Source: Paracoccus sigandri (GTDB lineage Bacteria > Pseudomonadota > Alphaproteobacteria > Rhodobacterales > Rhodobacteraceae). From it: a stretch of DNA of 64,000 nucleotides. Below, in pieces: positions 17,576 to 25,587 of the stretch; position 1 is the first letter of the stretch; each line of letters starts with the position of its first letter. The notes under the pieces were generated by a model that saw nothing but the letters and a program-made list of their open reading frames with translations, had not been told where the DNA came from and did no database searches. A program made the translations under genes and the position numbers. The DNA lies in assembly GCF_003709565.1 (NCBI RefSeq), contig NZ_QNRC01000006.1, positions 62,001 to 126,000 on the forward strand, written 5' to 3'.

Positions 17576-18262
17576 TCAGGCGTCCAGTCCGTCCTTGACC
17601 CGTTCCCAGGCCTGGGTCAGGTGCTTGCCCAGGATCGCCGCCAGGCGATCCGCGTCGCGGGCCTCCAGCGCGGCGATCATCTCCTCGTGTTCGGCCACGG
17701 CATTTGCCCATTTCTCAGGACCCTCGTGGCCGACGAAGCGGATGCGCTTCAGGCGGGTCTGCAGCCGCGCATGGACCTCGGACAGCGATCCGTTGTCGGC
17801 CAGGGCGACGATGCCGGTATGGATCGCCTGGTTCAGCTTGTAATAGGCCAGCCGGTCTTGGCGCCGGTAGCAGGCCAGCATCTCGTCATGCAGCGCGCGG
17901 ATCTCGGCGATGGCCTCGTCGCTGGCGATCTCGCAGGCGCGCGCGCCCGCGTGCTGTTCCAGCATCCGCAGCACCTCGATCATGTCCAGCACCTCCTTGG
18001 CGCCGAATTTCTTGACGACCGCGCCGCGCGTCGGGACCAGCTCGACCAGCCCTTCGCTGGCCAGGAACTTGATGGCCTCGCGCAGCGGGGTGCGCGAGAC
18101 GCCGAGCTGCGCGCCGATCTGGCCTTCGTTCAGCCGCGAGCCCGGCGGCAGGTGGCCCTCGATGATCATGTCGCGCAGACGGTTCAGGATGGCGTCGTGC
18201 AGCGATTGCCGCTCGATCCTGACTTCCATGCCCTGCGTATCCGATATGCCGGATCTCTCCAC
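17576..18262 (-). CDS. GntR-family regulator, FadR/FCD subfamily
   Basis: A 228-residue transcription factor with an N-terminal winged helix (LRDMIIEGHLPPGSRLNE and LGVSRTPLREAIKFLASEG) and a helical FCD ligand-binding domain holding metal-type residues such as HDEM and NQAIH. FCD regulators typically sense a sugar acid or organic acid. The gene is divergent from the acid-sugar catabolic operon that it probably controls. The chosen start is GTG 18262 (minus strand), with GAGG 7 nt upstream. ATG 18229 gives a 217-residue form with a poorer ribosome site. Two TGTATACA-centred sites, in the spacer it shares with the operon and before pdxA2, are good operator candidates. Confidence 0.88.
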   Translation of the reverse strand: MERSGISDTQGMEVRIERQSLHDAILNRLRDMIIEGHLPPGSRLNEGQIGAQLGVSRTPLREAIKFLASEGLVELVPTRGAVVKKFGAKEVLDMIEVLRMLEQHAGARACEIASDEAIAEIRALHDEMLACYRRQDRLAYYKLNQAIHTGIVALADNGSLSEVHARLQTRLKRIRFVGHEGPEKWANAVAEHEEMIAALEARDADRLAAILGKHLTQAWERVKDGLDA

Positions 18263-18330
18263 GTTCCTGCCTCTCCTCACCCGTCTTTCCGAATGGCTAT
18301 GCGCCGCGTGGGGATAAGTCAATAATGCGT

Positions 18331-18356
18331 TCTGAACTCTGTATACAGCATACTTG
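18331..18356. promoter_or_regulatory. Candidate GntR operator, site 1
   Basis: A perfect 10-bp palindrome CTGTATACAG at 18339-18348 sits in the AT-richer part of the spacer between the GntR gene and the isomerase gene. Read on the minus strand, the surrounding 23 bases match 18 of 23 positions of a second site before pdxA2 (21306-21328). The TGTATACA core is of the form bound by several FadR-subfamily proteins. Operator function is inferred. Confidence 0.6.
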
Positions 18357-18416
18357 ATAACGCCTTTGCGGCGTGCTAGCACCTTCCTGGCAGGGGGACT
18401 GATTCGGGAGGAGCCA

Positions 18417-18518
18417 ATGTCGCCAGATCGGCAGGGACCGCGTGTCCGGCTTGCGCTTGCGCAGGGCGGGCGGCATCCAGCCAGCTGCAGCAGCCGTCGC
18501 GCGGGGGTCGGGTCGTGA
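18417..18518 (+). CDS. Possible 33-residue upstream ORF, coupled to the isomerase gene
   Basis: ATG 18417 follows a strong GGGAGGAG site and opens a 33-codon frame ending in TGA at 18516-18518. That TGA overlaps the GTG start of the isomerase gene (GTGA). The peptide (MSPDRQGPRVRLALAQGG...) has no recognisable motif and no similarity I can name. The isomerase GTG has no good ribosome site of its own, so reinitiation from this frame is a reasonable way for it to be translated. It might simply be a chance frame. Confidence 0.35.
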   Translation: MSPDRQGPRVRLALAQGGRHPASCSSRRAGVGS

Positions 18519-19468
18519 CCCGCCGCTGGAGCGCCGGAGACTGGCCCATCGCGGCGGCGATGATCCCGTTTCCCAACCACCTGCCGGACGGGCGCCCGAT
18601 CCAGGATGCGGCGCCCGAGGTCTGGGCGCGCGACCTGGTCCAGGTCGCGGATGCCGGGTTTGATGCCGTCGATCCCACCGATTCCTGGCTGCGCCTGGCC
18701 GACCTGGACGCTGCGCGGCGGGCCGACTTCGTGGCGATCTGCAAGGACCTGGGCCTGGCCATTCCCGCCATCTCGACCGCGCGGCGCAGCGTGATCGACC
18801 CCCAGCATGGCGACGACCACCTGGCCTACAGCCACCGGGTGATCGACACCGCGGCCGAGCTTGGCGTGGGCCATGTCAGCTTCGGCTTCTTCGGCCCGCT
18901 GACGCCGCGCCAGCAGAAGGCGCTGTGGTTCTGGACCGAGGAAGGGGTGCGAAATCCCGACGACCCGGCCGTCTATCGCCTTGCCGTGGAGCGGATCCGC
19001 GAGCTGGCCGCCCATGCCGAGGGCTGCGGGGTGCGGATCGCGCTGGAAATGTACGAGGACACCTATCTGGGCACGGCGCGCGATGCGGTGCGTTTCGTGA
19101 CCGAGGTGGATCATCCCGCGGTCCGGCTGAACATCGACATCGGCAACCTGATCCGCCTGCACCGCCCGGTGGAACCCTGGGCCGAGATGATCGAGCTTTG
19201 CGCGCCCCATGCCGGCTATTGGCACGTCAAGAACTATTACCGGATCGAGGAGCCGCGCACCGGCCAGGTCATGACCCATCCGGCGCCGCTGATGGGCGGC
19301 ACGATCAACTGGCGTGCGGCGATCCGCCGGGCGCTGGAACTGGGCTTCGACAGTCCCTTCCTTGTCGAGCATTATGGCGGCGACGGGCTGTCGGTCTGCG
19401 CGGCCAACCGGGACTATATCAGACGCATTCTTTCGGACAGGACGATCAGCAATGACCAGGGTGTTTGA
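18515..19468 (+). CDS. Sugar phosphate isomerase/epimerase family protein (AP2 TIM barrel)
   Basis: A 317-residue protein of the xylose-isomerase-like TIM-barrel family (COG1082 type). Conserved-looking metal/active-site segments are VDPTDSWLRL, ALEMYEDTYLGTARDAVRF (Glu on a barrel strand), LNIDIGNLIRLHRPVEPW (Asp-x-Gly-Asn), YWHVKNYYRI (His) and FLVEHYGGDG (Glu). Members of this family isomerise or epimerise small keto-sugars, including hydroxypyruvate/tetronate intermediates. The GTG start overlaps a 33-codon upstream frame, and the gene ends 17 nt inside the kinase gene. It is the first gene of the acid-sugar operon. Exact substrate unknown. Confidence 0.75.
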   Translation: MTRRWSAGDWPIAAAMIPFPNHLPDGRPIQDAAPEVWARDLVQVADAGFDAVDPTDSWLRLADLDAARRADFVAICKDLGLAIPAISTARRSVIDPQHGDDHLAYSHRVIDTAAELGVGHVSFGFFGPLTPRQQKALWFWTEEGVRNPDDPAVYRLAVERIRELAAHAEGCGVRIALEMYEDTYLGTARDAVRFVTEVDHPAVRLNIDIGNLIRLHRPVEPWAEMIELCAPHAGYWHVKNYYRIEEPRTGQVMTHPAPLMGGTINWRAAIRRALELGFDSPFLVEHYGGDGLSVCAANRDYIRRILSDRTISNDQGV

Positions 19469-21197
19469 CAAGCCAGAAGATTTCGCCGCGACGGCCCTGT
19501 CGGGCTTCTGTGCCGCGAATGCCGACCGGGTCGCCCAGGTGCCGCATGGCGCCGTGCGCGCCCGGCCGGGTCCCCAGGGCAAGGTGGCGCTGCTGGTGGG
19601 CGGCGGATCGGGGCATTATCCGGCCTTCCTGGGCTATGTCGGGGCCGGGCTGGCCGATGCGGCGGTGGCGGGGGATGTCTTCGCCTCGCCCTCGACCAGC
19701 GCGGTCGCCGGGGTGGCGCGGGCGGCGAACCGGGGCGGCGGGGTGATCCTGGGCTTCGGGAACTATGCCGGCGACGTGCTGAATTTCGGCGCCGCCGCGG
19801 AACGGCTGCGCGGCGAGGGCATCGACGCCCGCATCCTGGCAGTCACCGACGACGTGGCCAGCGCCGGCCCAGAGGAACGCAGCAGGCGCCGCGGCGTCGC
19901 CGGGGACCTGCTGGTGTTCAAGATCGCCGGGGCGGCCGCCGAGGCGGGGCTGGACATCGACGCGGTCGAGGCGGTCGCGCAGCGCGCCAACGCTGGCTCG
20001 GTCTCCTTCGGCGTCGCCTTCGACGGCTGCACCCTGCCGGGCCAGGCGGGGCCGCTGTTCACCGTCGATCCGGAGCATATCGCGCTGGGTCTGGGCATCC
20101 ATGGCGAGCCGGGCATCCGCACCGAGCGGATGATCCCCGCCGCGGAACTGGCCCGGATGCTGCTGGCGCCGCTGCTGGCCGAACGTCCCGCGGGCCATGA
20201 CGGCCGCGTGGCGGTCGTGCTGAACGGCCTTGGCCGCACCAAATACGAGGAACTTTTCGTGCTGTGGCATCACCTGTCGCGGCTGCTGGCGGACGAGGGG
20301 CTGACCCCGGTCGATCCCGAGGTCGGGGAATTCGTCACCAGCCTGGACATGGCGGGCTGTTCGCTGTCGATCCTGTGGCTGGATGACGAGTTGGAGGCGT
20401 TCTGGCGCGCGCCTGCCGATGCTCCGGCCTTCCGCAAGGGCAGCATAGCCCGCCCGGACGCGGCGGTCGCGGCGCCGCAGGACGCCGCGCCGGTGGCCGC
20501 TGCGGAAACGATCCAGCCCGGCTCCGAGGTTTCGCGGCAAGCCGGTGCCTGCATCGCGGCATTGATCGCCCGGATGGCCGATGCGCTGGCCGAGGCCGAG
20601 GAAGAGCTTGGCCGCATCGACGCGCAGGCCGGCGACGGCGATCACGGCCAGGGCATGGCGCGCGGCTCGGGTGCCGCCGCATCGGCGGCCGCCGAGGCAT
20701 CCGCAGCCGGTGCCGGCGCCGGGGGCGTGCTGGTCTCGGCCGGCGATGCCTGGGCGGACAGGGCCGGCGGCACCTCGGGGGCGCTGTGGGGCGTGGCCCT
20801 GCGCGGCTTCGGGCTGGCGCTTGGCGACGACGCCGCAATCGCGCCCGGCCTGGTCGCGGCGGGGGCGCGGGATGCGCTTGACGCGGTGGTGCGCCTTGGC
20901 GGGGCGCAGCCGGGCGACAAGACGCTGGTCGATGCCCTGGTGCCTTTCGTCGATGCCCTGGCCGCCGAAGCGGATCGCGGCCAAGCCCTGCCGGAGGCCT
21001 GGCGAAGGGCGGCCACCGCCGCGACCGAGGCCGCCGAGGCCACCGCCGACCTGGTCCCGCGTCTGGGCCGGGCCCGGCCGCTGGCCGAACGCAGCGTCGG
21101 CCATCCCGACGCCGGCGCGGTTTCGCTGGCGCTCTGCGCCCGCGTGATCGCGGATGCGCTGGAAAAGGGTGCGGGCAGCAGCGCCCGGCCGTCCTGA
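19452..21197 (+). CDS. Dihydroxyacetone kinase family protein (DhaK-DhaL fusion)
   Basis: A 581-residue ATP-type kinase with an N-terminal DhaK domain and a C-terminal DhaL domain. DhaK landmarks are LLVGGGSGHYPAFLGYVG (about 44-61), VFASPSTSAV and GLGIHGEPG (about 216-224), whose His covalently binds the keto-triose or keto-tetrose substrate. DhaL landmarks are IDAQAGDGDHG (metal/ADP aspartates, about 389-399) and AGGTSGALWG. An Ala-rich linker (about 335-360) joins them. Relatives phosphorylate dihydroxyacetone, D-threose-type aldoses or D/L-erythrulose. Placement between an isomerase and PdxA2 points to a four-carbon ketose or dihydroxyacetone intermediate. ATG 19452 overlaps the isomerase 3' end by 17 nt. 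Confidence 0.82.
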   Translation: MTRVFDKPEDFAATALSGFCAANADRVAQVPHGAVRARPGPQGKVALLVGGGSGHYPAFLGYVGAGLADAAVAGDVFASPSTSAVAGVARAANRGGGVILGFGNYAGDVLNFGAAAERLRGEGIDARILAVTDDVASAGPEERSRRRGVAGDLLVFKIAGAAAEAGLDIDAVEAVAQRANAGSVSFGVAFDGCTLPGQAGPLFTVDPEHIALGLGIHGEPGIRTERMIPAAELARMLLAPLLAERPAGHDGRVAVVLNGLGRTKYEELFVLWHHLSRLLADEGLTPVDPEVGEFVTSLDMAGCSLSILWLDDELEAFWRAPADAPAFRKGSIARPDAAVAAPQDAAPVAAAETIQPGSEVSRQAGACIAALIARMADALAEAEEELGRIDAQAGDGDHGQGMARGSGAAASAAAEASAAGAGAGGVLVSAGDAWADRAGGTSGALWGVALRGFGLALGDDAAIAPGLVAAGARDALDAVVRLGGAQPGDKTLVDALVPFVDALAAEADRGQALPEAWRRAATAATEAAEATADLVPRLGRARPLAERSVGHPDAGAVSLALCARVIADALEKGAGSSARPS

Positions 21198-21305
21198 CAC
21201 CATCCGCGCCGCAGGCGTGATCGCCCGCGGCACCGCTTTCACCCCACATCGGTCCCCGATCCTGCCGCATCCTGGCGCGGCACAAATTTCTGGACCGAAT
21301 GTGAC

Positions 21306-21328
21306 ATGTTGTATACAGAACTCTGAAT
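21306..21328. promoter_or_regulatory. Candidate GntR operator, site 2, upstream of pdxA2
   Basis: CATGTTGTATACAGAACTCTGAA overlaps the 5' side of the pdxA2 ribosome site region, with TTGTATACAG at 21309-21318. It matches the reverse complement of site 1 (around 18331-18356) at 18 of 23 positions. The site sits inside the operon, in a 144-nt gap after the kinase gene, which suggests a second regulated promoter for pdxA2 and the transporter. Inferred. Confidence 0.55.
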
Positions 21329-21341
21329 GGAGGAATCGCAC

Positions 21342-22403
21342 ATGCGCATTGCACTTGCGATCGGAGATGCGGGGGGCGTCGGCCCCGAACTGGCGGCGAA
21401 ACTGCTGGCGCATGAGGGCATGCGGGACCGTGACGTCATCGTGGTGGGCGATGCGAGCGTCCTGAGGATGGGCGCGGAACATGCCGGCGTCGATCTGGAC
21501 CTGGCGGTGATCCGCCCCGACCAGCTGACCGGCGACCTGCCCGCCGGGCAGGTGATGGTCGACCTGGCCAACTGCCCGGCCGATCAGGTGCAGCTGGGCG
21601 CCTCCAGCGCGGCGGCGGGGGCGGCCTCGCTGCAGAATTTCGCCGCGGTGCTGCGGCTGGCCCAGGCCGGCATCGCCGATGCGGTGATGTTCACGCCCTT
21701 CAACAAGCATTCGATGCGGCTGGCCCGTCCCAGCTATGTCGACGAGATCGGCTTCATCGACATGGTGCTGGGCAGCGGGCGTAGCGGCCGGGAATTCAAC
21801 GTGCTGGACGAGGTCTGGAACGCCCGCGTCACCTCGCATATCCCGCTGAGCGAGGTCGCCGGCAAGATGAGCGTCGGGCGGATCCTGGACAGCCTGCGCC
21901 TGACGCATGAGGTGATGACCGGGGCCGGCAAGCCCGCCCCGCGCATCGGCGTGGCGGCGCTGAACCCCCATGCCGGCGACGGGCGCAATTTCGGGCACGA
22001 GGACGAGGATATCATCGCCCCCGCGGTCGAGGCCGCCGTGGCCGAGGGCGTCGACGCCAAGGGGCCGATCCCCTCGGACACCGTCTTCGTGCGCGCCGTG
22101 CGCGGCGAATTCGACGCGGTGCTGACCATGTATCACGACCAGGGCCAGATCGCGATGAAGCTGATGGGCTTCGACCGTGGCGTGACGCTGATCGCGGGCT
22201 ACGGCTTTCCGATCGTGACCCCGGCCCATGGCACCGCCTTCGACATCGCCGGCCAGGGCAAGGCCGATCTGGGCGCGACGCTTGCCGCCGCCCGCCTGGG
22301 CAGCGGTCTGGCCGCGCTCAATCCCCCGCGCCGGGGGCAGCCCGCCCTGTCCGCGGGATGGTCCGTCGACGGGGTCGCCGAGAAGGCCCTGGTCGCCGAA
22401 TAG
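21342..22403 (+). CDS. pdxA2: PdxA2-type 4-phospho-tetronate dehydrogenase
   Basis: A 353-residue NAD-dependent oxidative decarboxylase of the PdxA family. Landmarks are IGDAGGVGPELAAKLL (7-22), FTPFNKHSMRL (metal/phosphate site), TSHIPLSEV, ALNPHAGDGRNFGHED (His ligand and phosphate contacts) and TMYHDQGQIAMKL. PdxA2 enzymes are known to act on 4-phospho-D-threonate or -erythronate, giving dihydroxyacetone phosphate and CO2. The isolation from pyridoxine genes and the co-location with an acid-sugar kinase support that over vitamin B6 synthesis. ATG 21342 follows GGAGGA by 9 nt; ATG 21327 lies upstream of that site and was rejected. Confidence 0.82.
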   Translation: MRIALAIGDAGGVGPELAAKLLAHEGMRDRDVIVVGDASVLRMGAEHAGVDLDLAVIRPDQLTGDLPAGQVMVDLANCPADQVQLGASSAAAGAASLQNFAAVLRLAQAGIADAVMFTPFNKHSMRLARPSYVDEIGFIDMVLGSGRSGREFNVLDEVWNARVTSHIPLSEVAGKMSVGRILDSLRLTHEVMTGAGKPAPRIGVAALNPHAGDGRNFGHEDEDIIAPAVEAAVAEGVDAKGPIPSDTVFVRAVRGEFDAVLTMYHDQGQIAMKLMGFDRGVTLIAGYGFPIVTPAHGTAFDIAGQGKADLGATLAAARLGSGLAALNPPRRGQPALSAGWSVDGVAEKALVAE

Positions 22404-22449
22404 GATTTCCGGCCGCGAGGGCGGCTGGTTTGTGAGGAGGAGAAACACC

Positions 22450-23442
22450 ATGACCAAGACGAGAACAGCAGTGGCCGCCGCCGCGCTGATGCTGGCAGCG
22501 GTGCCCGCATTGGCCGAATGGGCGCCGAACCGCCCGGTCGAATTCGTCGTCGCCTCGGGCGCCGGCGGCGGCAGCGACAATTTCGCCCGCACGATCCAGT
22601 CGGCGCTGACCCGCAACGACCTCTTTTCCGCGCCGATCGTGGTGTTGAACAAGGGCGGCGGATCGGGGGCCGAGGCGTTCCTCTATGCCCGCCAGAACGC
22701 GGGCGATGCGAACAAGCTGATCTTCGGGACGAACAACGTCTATCTGCTGCCCCATGTCGCCAAGCTGGCCTATAGCGCCGAGGACCTGCAGCCGGTCGCG
22801 GCGCTGGCGCTGGACGAATTCCTAATCTGGGTCAAGGCGGATGCGCCCTATGAAACCGCGCTGGACCTGGTCGAGGCGGCCAAGGCCGCGCCGGGGACCA
22901 TCCCCTTCGGCGGCAGCCAGTCCAAGGATACCGACGAAACCCTGGTCGCGCTGATCGAGCAGACGACGGGTGCGGATTTCAAATATGTCCCGTTCAACGG
23001 CGGCGGCGAGGTCGCCGTGCAGCTGGCCGGCGGCCATGTCGCGGCCAATGTGAACAACCCCAATGAGAACCTCGGCCAATGGCAGGCCGGCGCGGTCCGC
23101 CCGCTCTGCGTCTTCTCGCCGCAGCGCATGGCCGAGAGCGAGCCGGTCAGCGGCGACATGGGCTGGCACGACATCCCGACCTGCAAGGAACAGGGGCTGG
23201 AGATCGAAAGCTATCAGATGCCGCGCACCATCTGGCTGCCGGCGGGCACCGATCCCGAGGTCCTGGCCTATTACCAGGACGCCCTTCGGAAGGTCGCCGA
23301 GACCCCGGAATGGCAGGACTACCTGGCCAAGACCTCGCAGACCGGGGCGGTCCTGGTCGGGGAAGAGCTGGCCTCGTTCATCGAGACCAACGAGACGGGC
23401 ACGGTCAAGGTCTTCGAGGCCGAAGGCTGGACCGCGAACTAG
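22450..23442 (+). CDS. tctC: Tripartite tricarboxylate transporter substrate-binding protein (TctC)
   Basis: A 330-residue periplasmic binding protein with a Sec signal peptide ending AVPALA near residue 22. The Bug/TctC fold is indicated by WAPNRPVEFVVASGAGGGSDNFAR at the N-terminus, FGGSQSKDTDETL and FNGGGEVAVQLAGGHVAANVNNPNE in the ligand region. TTT systems take up carboxylates using an ion gradient, so the operon substrate should carry a carboxyl group. GAGGAGGAG precedes the ATG. TctB and TctA follow at once, giving a complete transporter. Confidence 0.9.
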   Translation: MTKTRTAVAAAALMLAAVPALAEWAPNRPVEFVVASGAGGGSDNFARTIQSALTRNDLFSAPIVVLNKGGGSGAEAFLYARQNAGDANKLIFGTNNVYLLPHVAKLAYSAEDLQPVAALALDEFLIWVKADAPYETALDLVEAAKAAPGTIPFGGSQSKDTDETLVALIEQTTGADFKYVPFNGGGEVAVQLAGGHVAANVNNPNENLGQWQAGAVRPLCVFSPQRMAESEPVSGDMGWHDIPTCKEQGLEIESYQMPRTIWLPAGTDPEVLAYYQDALRKVAETPEWQDYLAKTSQTGAVLVGEELASFIETNETGTVKVFEAEGWTAN

Positions 23443-23542
23443 GCACCGGGAATGCGGCTTCGCGCCGGCGGCCGGGAAACCGGCCCGACCGGCCAGGGCA
23501 GGGAGCTTCTCCCTGCCGGTCCGCAGGCGGAAAGGAAGCATC

Positions 23543-24055
23543 ATGACCGTCAGACGTTTTCACGCCGAGATCGGCACGGCAATCGCCACAGGCGCCCTGG
23601 GCGTCGCCGCCATCATCGGCGCCTCGGAACTGGGCTATGGCTGGGAAGGCCACGGGCCGCAGGCGGGGTATTTCCCCTTCTATGTCGGGCTGATCCTGAT
23701 CGGCGCCAGCCTGTGGAACCTGGTCGGCGCGGTCCTGAGGCACCGCGAGGCGATGGCGCGGGTCCGCGCGGCGCTGGAGATCGAGGAGCCCTTCCTGCAG
23801 CGCGAGCACCTGGGCCGGATCGGCACCTTCCTGGCCGCTATGGCAGGCTTCGTCATCGGCACGGTGACGCTGGGGGTCTATGTCTCCTCGCTGGCCTATA
23901 TCGCCTGGAGCGCCTGGCGCCAGGGCGGCTATCGGCTGTGGGTGGCGCTGGCCATCGGCGCGGGCTTCTCGGTCGTCCAATACGTGATCTTCGAGGTGAT
24001 CTTCAGGATTCCGCTGCTGAAAGGCCCCATCGAACCCCTTCTGGGCATCTATTGA
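23543..24055 (+). CDS. tctB: Tripartite tricarboxylate transporter small membrane subunit (TctB)
   Basis: A 170-residue protein with four predicted membrane spans and the TctB segment GPQAGYFPFYVGLILIGASLWNL. It forms the transporter core with TctA. It is separated from tctC by 100 nt containing an inverted repeat around GGGAGCTTCTCCC, and has GGAAGC close to its ATG. Confidence 0.87.
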   Translation: MTVRRFHAEIGTAIATGALGVAAIIGASELGYGWEGHGPQAGYFPFYVGLILIGASLWNLVGAVLRHREAMARVRAALEIEEPFLQREHLGRIGTFLAAMAGFVIGTVTLGVYVSSLAYIAWSAWRQGGYRLWVALAIGAGFSVVQYVIFEVIFRIPLLKGPIEPLLGIY

Positions 24056-24068
24056 GCGAGAGCTGAAC

Positions 24069-25574
24069 ATGGGTAACTTCGATCTTCTGATGCATGGCTT
24101 CGCCATCGCCATCACGCCGATGCACCTGATGCTGATGGTGGGCGGCGTGCTGATGGGCCTGGTGGTCGGCGTGCTGCCGGGGCTCGGCGCGCCGAACGGC
24201 GTGTCGCTTCTGATCCCGCTGACCTTCGCGCTGGATCCGACCTCGGCCATCATCCTGCTGTCCTCGATGTATTGGGGCGCGCTGTTCGGCGGCTCGACCA
24301 CGTCGATCCTGTTCAACATCCCCGGCGAGCCCAGTTCGGTCGCGACCACCTTCGACGGCTATCCGATGGCGCGGTCGGGGCAATCGACACGGGCGCTGAC
24401 GCTGGCCTTCATGTCGGCCGGCATCGGGGCGCTGATCGGCGTCGTGGTCATCACCCTGCTGGCCGGCTGGGCGTCGAAATTCGCGATGAGATTCGGCGCG
24501 CCCGAATATTTCGCGGTCTACTTCCTGGCCTTCGCCGCCTTCATCGGCATGGGCAGCGCCGCGCCGATGAAGACGCTGGTCTCGCTGACCACCGGCCTCT
24601 TGCTGGCCTCGGTCGGCATGGACACCGTGACCGGCGAGATCCGGCTGACCTTCGGGCTGAATGAATTGCTCAGCGGCATCAGCTTCCTGGTCGTCGTGAT
24701 CGGGTTGTTCGGCATCGGCGAATTGCTGTCCACCGTGCAGGAGGGGCTGCGCTTCCGCGGCGTCGCCTCGAAGATCGACCTGCGCGACGTGCTGAAGACC
24801 ATGGCCGAGCTGCCGCGCTATTGGGCGACGACGATCCGGTCCGGCCTTGTCGGCATCTGGATGGGCATCACGCCGGGCGGCCCCACCGCCGCCTCGTTCA
24901 TGAGCTATGGCATCGCCCGGCAGGCTTCGCGCAAGGGCGAGCCCTTCGGCACCGGCCGCCCCGAGGGCATCGTCGCGCCCGAGACCGCCGACCACAGCGC
25001 CGGCAGCTGCGCCATGCTGCCGATGCTGGCGCTGGGTGTGCCGTCCTCGGCCACGGCGGCGGTGATGATGGGCGGGCTGATGATCTGGGGCCTGACCCCC
25101 GGCCCGATGCTGTTCGCCACCAAGCCGGATTTCGTCTGGGGGCTGATCGCCAGCATGTATGTGTCGAACCTGATCGGGGTCATCCTGGTGCTGGCGACCG
25201 TGCCGATGTTCGCCGCGCTGCTGCGCATCCCGTTCACCATCATCGGCCCGATGATCGTGGTGATCTGCTTCGTCGGCGGCTATACGGTGTCGAATTCCAG
25301 CTTCGATCTGTGGCTGGTGCTGGTCTTCGGGCTGGTCGGCTACCTGTTCACCAAGCTGAACTATCCGCTGGCGCCGCTGGTTCTGGCGATGGTGCTGGGC
25401 CACAAGGCCGAGAACGCCTTCCACCAGTCGATGATCCTGTCGGACGGGTCGCTGGCGATCTTCTTCTCGAACACGCTGGTCGCCTCGATCATGGCGATCG
25501 GGATCGCGCTCCTGGTGCTGCCCAAGACCCTGCAGCTGGGCTCGCGCCTGCGCCGCCGGGTCCCGGTCGAGTAG
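24069..25574 (+). CDS. tctA: Tripartite tricarboxylate transporter large membrane subunit (TctA)
   Basis: A 501-residue polytopic membrane protein with about 11-12 spans. Family landmarks are VVGVLPGLGAPNGVSLLIPL (near residue 32), WGALFGGSTTSILFNIPGEP (about 70-89), GITPGGPTAASFMSYGIA (about 263-280) and ALGVPSSATAAVMMGGLMIWG. It follows tctB by 13 nt. With TctB and TctC it should import the acid substrate of the operon. Confidence 0.92.
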   Translation: MGNFDLLMHGFAIAITPMHLMLMVGGVLMGLVVGVLPGLGAPNGVSLLIPLTFALDPTSAIILLSSMYWGALFGGSTTSILFNIPGEPSSVATTFDGYPMARSGQSTRALTLAFMSAGIGALIGVVVITLLAGWASKFAMRFGAPEYFAVYFLAFAAFIGMGSAAPMKTLVSLTTGLLLASVGMDTVTGEIRLTFGLNELLSGISFLVVVIGLFGIGELLSTVQEGLRFRGVASKIDLRDVLKTMAELPRYWATTIRSGLVGIWMGITPGGPTAASFMSYGIARQASRKGEPFGTGRPEGIVAPETADHSAGSCAMLPMLALGVPSSATAAVMMGGLMIWGLTPGPMLFATKPDFVWGLIASMYVSNLIGVILVLATVPMFAALLRIPFTIIGPMIVVICFVGGYTVSNSSFDLWLVLVFGLVGYLFTKLNYPLAPLVLAMVLGHKAENAFHQSMILSDGSLAIFFSNTLVASIMAIGIALLVLPKTLQLGSRLRRRVPVE

Positions 25575-25587
25575 GCGGGGAACGCGG

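Noticed and set aside
19446..22652. Minus-strand frame of 1068 codons across the kinase and pdxA2 genes
   Set aside because: High-GC antisense frame with Arg/Gln/Gly-rich composition; the plus strand carries clear conserved motifs throughout.
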